Assembly (NCBI RefSeq): GCF_037300705.1
Contig: NZ_CP147776.1
Coordinates: 558,001-622,000, forward strand
Source: Massilia sp. W12
Lineage (GTDB): Bacteria; Pseudomonadota; Gammaproteobacteria; Burkholderiales; Burkholderiaceae_D
DNA: 64,000 nt
Direction of reading: 5' to 3'
Part shown: one piece after another, positions 25,766-34,511 of the stretch
Layout: the number at the start of each line of letters is the position of its first letter
Position numbering within the stretch: the stretch's first letter is position 1
Position numbers and translations under genes: made by a program
Notes under the pieces: generated by a model
Database searches by the model: none
Seen by the model: only the letters and a program-made list of their open reading frames with translations
Told to the model about the DNA's origin: nothing

Positions 25766-26188
25766 ATGTTGCTCGCCTGCCCTCAATGCTTAGCCGCCAA
25801 CCGCGTGCCCGATGAGCGTTTAACTGATGCCCCGGTGTGTGGCAAATGCGGGGCCGAATTGACGCCGGCCCACCCGGTTGAGTTGGGCGACGCCCAGCTG
25901 GCGCGCTATCTGGCGAATACGGAAATGCCGGTCTTGATTGATTTTTGGGCCGCCTGGTGCGGGCCATGCCGGCAAATGGCGCCGCATTTCGCCGCTGCCG
26001 CAGAGCAAGCGCCGGGTATGCGCTTTGTCAAAGTGGATTCTGATGCGGCCCAGGTGGCGGCGGGGCATTTCCAGATCCGCAGCATTCCCACCATTGTGCT
26101 GTGGCATCAAGGGCGCGAAGTGGCGCGGCACAGCGGGGCCATCAGCGCGCCGCAGATATTGCAATGGGCGCAGGCGCAACTGGCTTGA
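25766..26188 (+). CDS. trxC: Thioredoxin 2
   Basis: Zinc-containing thioredoxin, 140 residues. The N-terminus has the two Cys pairs of the TrxC zinc finger (ACPQCLAANRVP and VCGKCGAEL); the thioredoxin domain follows with the active site FWAAWCGPCRQMAP and the cis-Pro loop IRSIPTIVLW. It reduces cytoplasmic disulphides and is often part of the oxidative-stress response. ATG 25766 is preceded by AAGGAG at optimal distance. Confidence 0.95.
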   Translation: MLLACPQCLAANRVPDERLTDAPVCGKCGAELTPAHPVELGDAQLARYLANTEMPVLIDFWAAWCGPCRQMAPHFAAAAEQAPGMRFVKVDSDAAQVAAGHFQIRSIPTIVLWHQGREVARHSGAISAPQILQWAQAQLA

Positions 26189-26269
26189 ACGCGGGCGCAG
26201 CGTCAAACAGGGCGGGGCGGCAGGATGCTATAGAATGTCGCCACCTGCATTCCCGCACAAAGGAAGTCC

Positions 26270-26644
26270 ATGTCGCAATATGAATTGGAAATTACGGTGG
26301 AAACCGCTTATTTGCCCGAGCAATCGAAGCCGGCGGAAAACCACTATGTGTTCGCCTACACCATCACGATTAAAAACACCGGCCAGATCGGGGTGCAACT
26401 GATTTCACGCCATTGGGTGATTACCGATGCCAATGGGGAAACCATGGAAGTGCGCGGCCTGGGTTTGGTCGGGCATCAGCCCTTATTGCAGCCGGGCCAG
26501 CAATTCCAGTACACCAGCGGCAGCAATCTGCCGACGCCGCAAGGATCGATGCGCGGCGAATATTTCTGCGTGGCGGAAGACGGCTACCGTTTTGAGGCGG
26601 AAATCCCGGAGTTTGCGCTGGGCTTGCCGCGCACCCTGCATTGA
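26270..26644 (+). CDS. apaG: Co2+/Mg2+ efflux protein ApaG
   Basis: 124-residue single-domain ApaG (fibronectin-III-like fold). Seen: ITVETAYLPEQSKPAENHYVFAYTITIKN, LISRHWVITDANG, VRGLGLVGHQPLLQPGQQFQYTSG, and MRGEYFCVAEDGYRFEAEIPEF, all characteristic. ApaG is named for its link to apaH in enterics, but here it stands between trxC and a small membrane protein gene on the opposite strand, with no apaH or ksgA nearby. The exact biochemical role of the family is not settled. Confidence 0.94.
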   Translation: MSQYELEITVETAYLPEQSKPAENHYVFAYTITIKNTGQIGVQLISRHWVITDANGETMEVRGLGLVGHQPLLQPGQQFQYTSGSNLPTPQGSMRGEYFCVAEDGYRFEAEIPEFALGLPRTLH

Positions 26645-26651
26645 GGCAGAC

Positions 26652-26807
26652 TCATTCCTGTTTGCCGTCAGGGCGCTTGCTTTCTTCTTCTGTTTTGGGC
26701 GGTTCTTGCAATTCAGCGCGCGAACCCATCGTCCACCAGACGATAAACACCAGCAGACCCAGCGCCAGGCCGGCTTCCAGAAAAAATACCCATGCTGCAT
26801 CACCCAT
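26652..26807 (-). CDS. Small single-pass membrane protein, 51 residues
   Basis: MGDAAWVFFLEAGLALGLLV is the start; one membrane helix (about residues 5-27, ending FIVWWTM) is followed by a charged, Pro/Glu/Lys-rich cytoplasmic tail ending DGKQE. AGGG lies eight bases upstream of the ATG. The gene is convergent with apaG (7 bases between the stop codons) and divergent from mltA with only 21 bases between starts. The bias and layout look coding although the gene is short; the function is unknown. Confidence 0.7.
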   Translation of the reverse strand: MGDAAWVFFLEAGLALGLLVFIVWWTMGSRAELQEPPKTEEESKRPDGKQE

Positions 26808-26828
26808 GCCATTACCCTGCTTGTGTAT

Positions 26829-28070
26829 ATGAAGTTAAATCATTCTTTGCCGCGTACGGCGGCCTTCCTGGCCTGTATTGTATTGGCTGGCTGCCAAAGC
26901 ACCAAACCGGATGTGCAGGCTAAACCTGCGCCGGCCATCACACCCGCGCCAGCGCCCCTTGCGAATAACGTAAAACCGGCGCCGGCCCCGAATAATGCCA
27001 CAGTCATCCCGGCGGATCTGCTCAAACCCGCCAGTTTTGCGCAATTGCCCGGATGGGGGCGTGATGATTTGCGCGAAGCCTGGCCGGCGTTTCTGGCCTC
27101 CTGCCAGGCTTTGAACAAGAAAAGCGAGTGGAGCGAGGTGTGCGCCATCGCGCGCCAGGTCGATGCCGCCAGCAACAGCGCGATTCGGAATTATTTTGAG
27201 ACCTTTTTCACGCCGCATCAGGTGAATAACCCGGACGCCACTGATGTCGGCCTGGTCACCGGCTACTATGAGCCGCTGTTGCGCGGCGCGCGCAAGCGCG
27301 GCGGGCCGTATCAGGTGCCGCTGTATAAGGCGCCGGATGATTTGATTACGGTCGAGCTGGGCAGCGTGTATCCCGAATTGAAAAATATGCGTCTGCGTGG
27401 CCGTCTGGTCGGCAATAAACTCCTGCCGTATCCCTCGCGCGCAGAAATCGATGGCGCGAATCTGCTGGCCGGCCATGAATTGCTGTGGGTGGATGATGCC
27501 GCCGAGGCATTCTTTTTGCAGGTGCAAGGCTCGGGCCGGGTCACGCTGGAAGGCGAGAAAAAAGGCGGCAAGCCGGAAGTGGTGCGGGTCGCATATGCGG
27601 ATCAAAATGGCCATCCGTATAAATCAATAGGCCGCTGGCTGGTTGATAAGGGCGAGTTGAAGCTGGAACAGGCGTCAATGCAGGGCATTCGCGCCTGGGC
27701 GCTGGCGAATCCGGGACGGGCGCAGGAAATGTATAACGCCAATCCCAGCTATGTCTTTTTCAAAGAGGAAAAACTGCCCGACCCGAAAGTCGGCCCGAAG
27801 GGCGCGCTTGGCGTGCCCTTGCATGCGCAGCGCTCGATTGCGGTTGATCCCACCATGTTGCCGCTGGGCGCGCCGGTGTATCTGGCCACCACCCAGCCGA
27901 ATGCGGAAACGCCTTTGCAGCGCTTGATGATGGCGCAAGACACCGGCGGCGCGATTCGTGGCGCGGTGCGCGCTGATTTCTTCTGGGGCTTCGGGGCTGA
28001 GGCCGCTGATAAAGCCGGCAAGATGAAGCAGCGCGGTCAGATGTGGGTCTTATTGCCAAAGCAGGTGTGA
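26829..28070 (+). CDS. mltA: Membrane-bound lytic murein transglycosylase A
   Basis: Outer-membrane lipoprotein that cleaves peptidoglycan glycan strands to 1,6-anhydro ends. 413 residues. The signal peptide ends in the lipobox LAGC (CIVLAGCQSTKP), followed by an Ala/Pro-rich tether (about 25-60). The MltA domain and 3D domain are visible: GLVTGYYEPLLRGARKRGGPYQVPLYK, FFLQVQGSGRV, ..MLPLGAPVYLATT, and AQDTGGAIRGAVRADFFWG with the catalytic Asp. The ATG at 26829 directly opens the signal peptide; the frame is open upstream through apaG but that part is not coding. Confidence 0.94.
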   Translation: MKLNHSLPRTAAFLACIVLAGCQSTKPDVQAKPAPAITPAPAPLANNVKPAPAPNNATVIPADLLKPASFAQLPGWGRDDLREAWPAFLASCQALNKKSEWSEVCAIARQVDAASNSAIRNYFETFFTPHQVNNPDATDVGLVTGYYEPLLRGARKRGGPYQVPLYKAPDDLITVELGSVYPELKNMRLRGRLVGNKLLPYPSRAEIDGANLLAGHELLWVDDAAEAFFLQVQGSGRVTLEGEKKGGKPEVVRVAYADQNGHPYKSIGRWLVDKGELKLEQASMQGIRAWALANPGRAQEMYNANPSYVFFKEEKLPDPKVGPKGALGVPLHAQRSIAVDPTMLPLGAPVYLATTQPNAETPLQRLMMAQDTGGAIRGAVRADFFWGFGAEAADKAGKMKQRGQMWVLLPKQV

Positions 28071-28074
28071 GTCT

Positions 28075-28881
28075 ATGCGCCAGCACGAACCTGGCTTGGC
28101 GCAAGACCTGGAGCGGCGCATCCGCCGCGCCCGGCCATTGTTATTGTTAGCCTTGGCGCTCTCGATTCCAGCGTTTTATCTGGAATTGAGCGCTTCAGGC
28201 GGCGCTTTGCGCCATGTCGGTCGCGGTTTATACGTGTTGGTGGCGCTGCTGACTGCGTATGAGCTGGGAACCCAGATGCGGCGCGGCGGGCGCTGGTTCG
28301 GCGCCTGGCGCAATGTCGAGCAATGGCGCCGTCATTGGCTGGAAGGTTTGATCATCGGCGGCGCACTGTTGAGCGCCTGGCATGCGAATAGCGCCTGGTC
28401 GCAATTGGAATGGCTGTTGCGTCTGGGGTATTGCGCATTTGTGTTTGCACGCCTGTGCGCGCTCAGTCTGCGCTTGATCGCGCCCAAGCGCTTATCTCAC
28501 ATTTTGCTGCTGGGCTTGGTGATGCTGGCATTGGCCGGCCTCGGCTTTTATATGCTGGAGCCGAGTGTGGAATCGATTGCCGACGGCGCCTGGCTGGCTT
28601 TCACCACCCTTTCCACGGTGGGCTATGGCGATTTATATCCCACCACCCCGCCTTCGCGCGTGTTTGCGGTTTTCACGGTGTTATTGGGGTACGCCCTGTT
28701 TTCTCTGGTGACGGCCTCGATTGCCGCCTTGTTTGTGGGCGAAGATGAAAAACGCCTGGAACGTGAGCTGCATGCCGATATCCGCGCGCTGCGTGCTGAA
28801 GTGGCCGCCTTGCGCGCCGATTTGCAGCAGGGCCGCTTGGCGCCGCCGCCAGCCGCCACAAGCGAGCTGCCGCCTGATTGA
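28075..28881 (+). CDS. Voltage-gated-like potassium channel with C-terminal coiled coil
   Basis: 268 residues. Four hydrophobic segments precede a pore loop: WLAFTTLSTVGYGDLYPTTP holds the K+ selectivity filter TVGYGD, followed by the inner helix FAVFTVLLGYALFSLVTASIAALFVG. The C-terminus (DEKRLERELHADIRALRAEVAALRADL) is a heptad coiled coil likely to tetramerise the channel. It starts 4 bases after the mltA stop, so the two are co-transcribed. No regulatory nucleotide-binding (TrkA) domain is present. Specificity is read from the filter. Confidence 0.87.
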   Translation: MRQHEPGLAQDLERRIRRARPLLLLALALSIPAFYLELSASGGALRHVGRGLYVLVALLTAYELGTQMRRGGRWFGAWRNVEQWRRHWLEGLIIGGALLSAWHANSAWSQLEWLLRLGYCAFVFARLCALSLRLIAPKRLSHILLLGLVMLALAGLGFYMLEPSVESIADGAWLAFTTLSTVGYGDLYPTTPPSRVFAVFTVLLGYALFSLVTASIAALFVGEDEKRLERELHADIRALRAEVAALRADLQQGRLAPPPAATSELPPD

Positions 28882-28927
28882 GGGCTCTGCTAGAATTCCT
28901 CAGTCTGTCACTATTTTGGGGGATGCG

Positions 28928-29443
28928 ATGCCGGTTTTACAAAGCGCCAGATTGGATTTTGAATTGCTGCAAGAAAGCGATGCAGCGTTTTTCTTTGAAT
29001 TGGTGGGCGAACCGGGCTGGATCGCCGGGATTGGCGATAAAGGTTTTCGCGATCTGGACGATGCGCGCCGCGAGATTCGCGAAAAATACATCGCCAAGCA
29101 AGCTGAGCAGGGTTTTTCACTGTATCGCATCAGCTTGCGTGCGGACGGCAGCCCGATCGGATTATGCGGTCTGGTCAGCCGCCCCAGCTTGCCGCATGTG
29201 GATTTGGGCTATGCCTTGCTCAGCCGTTACACCGGCCAGGGGTATGCGCAAGAGGCGGCGCTGGCAGTGCGCGATTTTGCGCGCGATGTCTTGCAATTGC
29301 CGGCTTTGATGGGCATCGTCAATCCAGAAAACCGCGCCTCGCAAAAAGTGCTGGAAAAAACCGGCATGCGCTGCATCAGCCGGGCAGAGGTGGATGGCAA
29401 ACCGACCTGGACGTATTTGCTCGAATTCAGCACTCCGGCCTGA
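28928..29443 (+). CDS. GNAT family N-acetyltransferase (RimJ/RimL type)
   Basis: 171 residues, one acetyltransferase_3 domain. Seen: RLDFELLQESDAAFFFEL at the start, PIGLCGLVSR, the acetyl-CoA loop region LLSRYTGQGYAQEAALAV, and GIVNPENRASQKVLEKTGM, the typical RimL-like NxxS motif. The substrate is unknown; ribosomal protein or small-amine acetylation are possible. The ATG at 28928 follows a G-rich ribosome site (TTTTGGGGGATGCG), 46 bases after the channel gene; the longer open frame upstream overlaps that gene and is rejected. Confidence 0.88.
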   Translation: MPVLQSARLDFELLQESDAAFFFELVGEPGWIAGIGDKGFRDLDDARREIREKYIAKQAEQGFSLYRISLRADGSPIGLCGLVSRPSLPHVDLGYALLSRYTGQGYAQEAALAVRDFARDVLQLPALMGIVNPENRASQKVLEKTGMRCISRAEVDGKPTWTYLLEFSTPA

Positions 29444-29451
29444 GCCGGTTT

Positions 29452-30108
29452 TTATTGCGGCGATGGCTGGCGCAATACGTGCAGGCCGATCCAGGCAAAC
29501 CATACAATCTGACTTAAGCCAAACAGGATCACGCTGTCTTTGAGCGGTGGAATCGCACTCAGTAAGCCACAGACGCCGACAAAAACACCGAGGTAAAGCA
29601 GACCTGCCGGCAAGGCTTTGCTGCGCCATGCGGCGGCGCTCAACAGCAGCACCCAGAGCGCGCCGACGATTTCATTGCCGCCGCCTATGCCATCCGCCAC
29701 CACTTGAATGGTGCGCCAGACGATCACAGCCTGGGACGGGTCTTTGGTTTGCAGCGTGGCGACTGCCTGCAGCCCGATATTGGCGATCATCCCGCTGGCG
29801 ATCACCAGGCCGGCCCAGATCAGGCCGAAGGGGGTAGCCAGTTTCATCCATTGCGGCGAGCGTTCGCGCCAGCGCTCGTGCAGCGCAACCGCCAGCACTG
29901 TCAGCAGCACGCCGAACAAAACGTAAATCACAAAATTCACGCCCATGAACATGGCTTTGCGTTCCAAAATAAAAGCCAGTTTTTGCTGTGCGCTCCAGTC
30001 TTGCGCTGCGCCCGGGTTGAGCACCGTGGCCATGGCGGCAAAGCCCAGCACATAAATCAGGGCTTGCAGCAAGGCGGCCAGCCCGCCGGCTTTTTGTAAA
30101 TCAGTCAT
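29452..30108 (-). CDS. DUF4386-like integral membrane protein
   Basis: 218 residues with six hydrophobic segments (for example LLQALIYVLGFAAMATVL, FVIYVLFGVLLTVLAVAL, LIWAGLVIASGMIANIGL, EIVGALWVLLLSAAAW, LPAGLLYLGVFVGVCGLL and VILFGLSQIVWFAWIGL). The layout resembles DUF4386 proteins, a family without established function. GGAGATCA precedes the ATG. The gene is convergent with the acetyltransferase, with only 8 bases between stop codons. The DUF assignment is from pattern only. Confidence 0.6.
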   Translation of the reverse strand: MTDLQKAGGLAALLQALIYVLGFAAMATVLNPGAAQDWSAQQKLAFILERKAMFMGVNFVIYVLFGVLLTVLAVALHERWRERSPQWMKLATPFGLIWAGLVIASGMIANIGLQAVATLQTKDPSQAVIVWRTIQVVADGIGGGNEIVGALWVLLLSAAAWRSKALPAGLLYLGVFVGVCGLLSAIPPLKDSVILFGLSQIVWFAWIGLHVLRQPSPQ

Positions 30109-30466
30109 GCTGTGATCTCCTGTGATTTGGATATGCAGTATGTTGTGTCTCGTATGCGCAGACTATACGGGAAAACAGCGTTTCCGGCATGTGTAATCTT
30201 AAGAAATCTGCAAGTTTTGCATTTGCTCAGCATGACAAAGCCGCGCCCGGCGGCATTGCCGGGTTACAATTGATGCAGCTGCCGCACTGGATTTCCATTG
30301 CGGCTCGCAGGGCGCATGCCAGCAGTCCTTCGGGGCCGGTGATGCGCTGCGGAACATCGGCAGCAGCAGAGCGGGCTTGCCGGCTGCAATAGGCCTGGTT
30401 TCGCAGCAGATTTTTTCTAAATCCGACAGGCTGCCAAGATGGCGCCCCATTATGTGAGGATGAAAA
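30109..30466. other. Intergenic region, no gene seen
   Basis: About 360 bases between divergent genes. The part near 30120-30220 is more AT-rich (GTGATTTGGATATGCAGTATG) and probably holds promoters. A 67-codon plus-strand frame at 30189 has no ribosome site and no resemblance to a protein family. Nothing else is recognised. Confidence 0.4.
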
Positions 30467-30883
30467 ATGGCAAGTTTTAAACAGGGGGCTTCAGAACTGG
30501 CGATCACCTTGCTGGAATATGGCCAGACCGGCAGTCATGCCGACGCCAGATTGCAGGTGCGGGCCACGGCGCACGGTTTTTCCGGCAGCTGTGAAGCGCA
30601 ATTTCTGTTGCCGGATCTGCTTCATTTCGCCCGCAGTTTGCAAACCATGCAGCGCAGCGGGCAGGGCGAAGCGAGTTTATATTCACTTTCGCCGCATGAA
30701 GTCGAATTGCATATCGCCTATAACGATGCGGGTTTGGCGGTGCGCGGCAGTTTCGGCAATCCGGTCGATGGCAGCGCAGGGCGGCAATATTGGCATGCGC
30801 TGAGTTTTGGCTTTGATTGCGCGCGAAGCGAGTTGAGCAATGCGCTGGACACGGATTGGTTGCGGGATTTATTGCAGGGTTGA
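30467..30883 (+). CDS. Hypothetical protein, 138 residues (WapI/DUF6228-like layout)
   Basis: Soluble mixed alpha/beta protein with no signal or membrane segment. It shows alternating strands (ELAITLLEYGQ, RLQVRATAHGFSGSCEAQF), a helix with LPDLLHFARSLQTMQR, then EASLYSLSPHEVELHIAYND, GLAVRGSFGNP and a closing helix SNALDTDWLRDLLQG. This order is like WapI/DUF6228 immunity-type proteins, but I am not sure. ATG 30467 has GTGAGGA upstream. It is convergent with the giant RTX gene and shares its bidirectional terminator. Confidence 0.5.
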   Translation: MASFKQGASELAITLLEYGQTGSHADARLQVRATAHGFSGSCEAQFLLPDLLHFARSLQTMQRSGQGEASLYSLSPHEVELHIAYNDAGLAVRGSFGNPVDGSAGRQYWHALSFGFDCARSELSNALDTDWLRDLLQG

Positions 30884-30924
30884 ACCGTGGGCGCCATCTC
30901 TGAGGCGCATGCAAACGGCATAAA

Positions 30925-30957
30925 AAAACGGCGGCATCGTGAAGATGCCGCCGTTTT
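30925..30957 (-). terminator. Bidirectional intrinsic terminator at the RTX1 3' end
   Basis: AAAACGGCGGCATC / GATGCCGCCGTTTT, a 14-bp stem, 15 bases beyond the RTX1 stop. On the minus strand it is followed by seven Ts; on the plus strand by four, so it can also serve the 138-residue gene. A near copy ends RTX2 (41501-41536). Confidence 0.9.
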
Positions 30958-30969
30958 CACATCAGCAGA

Positions 30970-33900
30970 AATCAGCCAAGACGCGGGCTGCTGTCTTGCA
31001 GATTGGCGCTTGCTTGCAAGGCCTGTGCGCTCAAACCAAACTGGCTGTTGCTCAGCAGGGTATGCGCCGGGGTCATCGACAGCGCCGCCAAATTGCCGCT
31101 GCCGGCATATTGGTAAGCGAGGTCGCCGCCCAAGGCTGCGCCATCATTGCCGGCCACATGCTGCGCCAGCAAAGCAGTCGAGAGCGCCCAGCTGCTCAGG
31201 CTCGGATTGGCGCTGCGGGCTTGATCAAAAGCGGCCACCAGACCATCAAAGTTGAATTGCTGCACCTTCTTATTATTCAACTTATTGGTCGAACTGCTGT
31301 TGTAGTCGCTTGTGCCTTCGATCACCACTTGCAGATTGGCCACGCTGCGGTTGGTGCTGCTGGCATACCAATCTTTGAAAGTGATTTGCTCAGTGGCGCC
31401 GGTGACCAGGATCAAATCATTGCTGCTCTTCTTGAACAGAAGATCGGCATATTTGATGCCTTTGCCCAGGGACACTGTGTTGTCTTTGCCGCTGCTGGCG
31501 GCAATCGTATCCTGGCCATCGCCCTGATTGAACAGGATCACATCCGCACCGCTGCCGGTGTTGATGGTGTCATTGCCGCTGCCGCCAAGCAACAGCTCAT
31601 TGCCGCTGCCGCCCGTGATGCTGTCATTGCCGGCCCCGCCATCGAACAGATTATTGCCGGCGTTGTCGCTCAGGATGTCATTGCCGGCAAAGCCTTGCAG
31701 AATGTCATGTCCGGCGGCGCCGTTCAAGGTGTTCACCGCGCCATTGCCCCACAGCAGATTGTTGAGCGTATTGCCCGTGCCATTGACCGCGTTGGAACCG
31801 CTCAGCCACAGCGCCTCCACATTCGCCGCCAGGGTATGCGTGAGCGCGGTGCGCACCTGATCAATGCCTTCCGCACTGTTTTCTGTCACCACATCGCCAG
31901 TATTGTCGAGCAGATACACATCGTTGCCCGCGCCGCCAGCCAATTTATCGGCGCCGGCGCCGCCATCCAGCGTGTCGTTGCCAGCTGCGCCGTTCAAGCT
32001 GTTGATGGCGCTGTTGCCAATCAGCAGATTGTTTTGCGCATTGCCTGTGCCATTGATGGCGCTGCTGCCGCTGAGTGTCAGATTTTCCAGATTGGCGCCA
32101 AGCGTGTAAGTGATGCCTGCTTGCACCAGATCCGTCCCTTCATCCAGGTTTTCGGTAATCACATCCATTGCGTTATCGACCACATAGCTGTCATTGCCGG
32201 CGCCGCCGGCCATGCTGTCGTTGCCTGCGCCGCCATCCAGCAGATTCGCTGCGCTGTTGCCGCTGATCTGATTATGCAGGCTGTTGCCTGTGCCGTTGAT
32301 GGCGTTGCTGCCGCTCAAGCTCAGATTTTCCAGATTCGCCGGCAGCGTGTAGCTGACCGAAGCTTGCACCAGATCCGTTCCTTCCGAGGCGTTTTCGATG
32401 ATGCCGTCCAGGCTGCTATCGACCACATAAGTATCATTGCCGGCGCCGCCGGCCATGGTGTCGTTGCCTAAACCGCCATCCAGCAGATTGGCTGCGCTGT
32501 TGCCGCTTAACTGATTATTCAAGGCGTTGCCGGCGCCGTTGATGGGGTTGCTGCCGGTCAGGAACAGGTTTTCCAGATTCGCTCCCAGCGTCAAGCTGAT
32601 GCTGCTTTGCACCTGGTCTGTGCCTTCGCCCGCATTTTCGGTGATCTGATCCTGCGCGCTGTCCACCACATACACATCATTGCCCAAGCCGCCGGCCATG
32701 CTGTCATTGCCGGCGCCGCCGTCGATGAAGTTGGCGGCGCTGTTGCCGCTGATCTGATTATTCAGCGCATTCCCGGCGCCATTGATGGCGTTGCTGCCGC
32801 TTAAGCTCAGATTTTCCAGATTGGCGGACAGCGCAAAGCTGGCGCTGGCTTGCACCGTATCCACGCCTTCATTGGCGTTTTCGCCAATCGCATCCTGGCT
32901 GCTGTCAACGATGTACAGATCATCGCCGGCGCCGCCGAGCAGGCTGTCATTGCCGGCGCCGCCGTCCAGCACATCGTTGCCGGCGAAACCGAGCAGGCTG
33001 TCGTTGCCGGCCAGACCGCTGATGGTGTCATTGCCGGCCCCGCCTTGCAGGGTGTCGCTGCCGCTGGTCCCTTGCAAGTTCAGATTTTGCAATTTGACGG
33101 CAATCTCAAACACATCCGAGACGCTCAAATTGCCAGTGTCTTTCGCCGTCAGTTTGACGCTGACATTGCCAATCGCGCTCGGCGTGCCGCTGAAGGTGCG
33201 GGTGGCCGGGTTGAAATTGAGCCAGGCAGGCAGCGGGCTGCCGTCGGCCTGGGTGGCGCTATAGCTCAAGCTGTCGCCGGCGTCCGGGTCGGTGAAGGTT
33301 TTGGACGGTGCGGCAAAGCTGAACAAGGCGCCCACATTCGCGGTTTGATCCGCCAGCGGTGTGCTCAAGACCGGCGCATTATTCGGCGCGCCGACTGTCA
33401 GACGCACCCCGGCGCCGGCGGAATAGCCGTAGTTATCCGTGCCCCACAACACAAATTGCAGCACGCCAACGTCAGCTGTCCCCGGCGTGCCGCTGAAAGT
33501 GCGGCTGGCGGCGTCAAACTGCAGCCAGGCCGGCAGTGCGCTGCCATCGCTCATTTTGGCGCTGTAGCTGACCGAGTCCCAGCTGTCCGGGTCTGTCACG
33601 GTGTTTTGCGGTACGACATAAGTGAAGGCCGTGCCGGCGCGAGCGGTCAGCGCAGGCGGGTAGTTGGTGACGGTTGGCGGATGGTTGTTCAAGGCGCGAT
33701 CCACCACAGTTTGGATCATGCTTTGATCCCACACCGCGCCATTGGCGAATTCGATGCGGTCGATTTTCTGATCCGCTGCCTGTCCATCGATATCTTCGGT
33801 GGCGCCGAAGTAATTCAGGAAGGCCACTTGATCTGTCCCGCCTTTTAACAAGATAAACAGATTATTGTCTTGGCGGCGCGCCGAGACATCGTTTTCGGAA

Positions 33901-34511
33901 ATGCCGGCGCCGAAACGCAAGATGTCCACGGCGCTGCTCAAGTCGGTATTGTCAATGGTTTCTTTGCCATCGCCCTTATTGAACAGATACACGTCATCGC
34001 CCAGGCCGCCTTCCATATAGTCATTGCCCAGACCGCCGGCCAGCATATTATTACCGGCATTGCCCCACAGGCCATTGTTCAGGGCGTTACCGTTCGCGTT
34101 CAGGTGTTCTTCCCCATCCAGCGCCAGGCGTTCCAGATTGTCGCCCAGCGTCCAGCTGACGGTGGAGCGCACCATTTCATAGCCTTCGTTGGCCAGTTCC
34201 ACAATCACATCGCCGGCGTCGTCGATTTCATAATAATCGTCGCCAGCGCCGCCGACCATGCTGTCAGCGCCTTCGCGCCCGAACATCGAGTCTTTGCCCA
34301 AGCCGCCGATCAGGGTGTCATTGCCGCCCAAACCAAGCAGGGAGTTGTCGGCATCGTTGCCGGTGATCAGATTGTCCAGTTCATTGCCGTTGCCATGCTG
34401 CACATCACCGGCCAGGGTCAGGTTTTCCACATTGTCATTGAGCACCAGCAAGGTGTCGAAACTGCGCACGATGGTGTCGATGCCTTCGTCGCTGGATTCG
34501 GAGATGCGGTC
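30970..34511. repeat. 3.54-kb near-identical tract, copy 1 (in RTX1)
   Basis: This stretch matches 41548-45089 base for base with no insertions (constant offset 10,578). By eye there are only about 20-30 single-base differences, gathered toward the ends; I see none between about 32,400 and 34,080. At the protein level I find three changes in about 1,180 residues (FNQGDG/FNLGDG, DNAMDV/DNALDV, AVNTLN/AVNSLN). Beyond 34511 similarity falls abruptly to that of generic RTX repeats. Confidence 0.93.

Noticed and set aside
26427-26828. Upstream extension of the MltA frame through apaG
   Set aside because: Out of frame with apaG and antisense to the small membrane gene; the lipoprotein signal begins at 26829.
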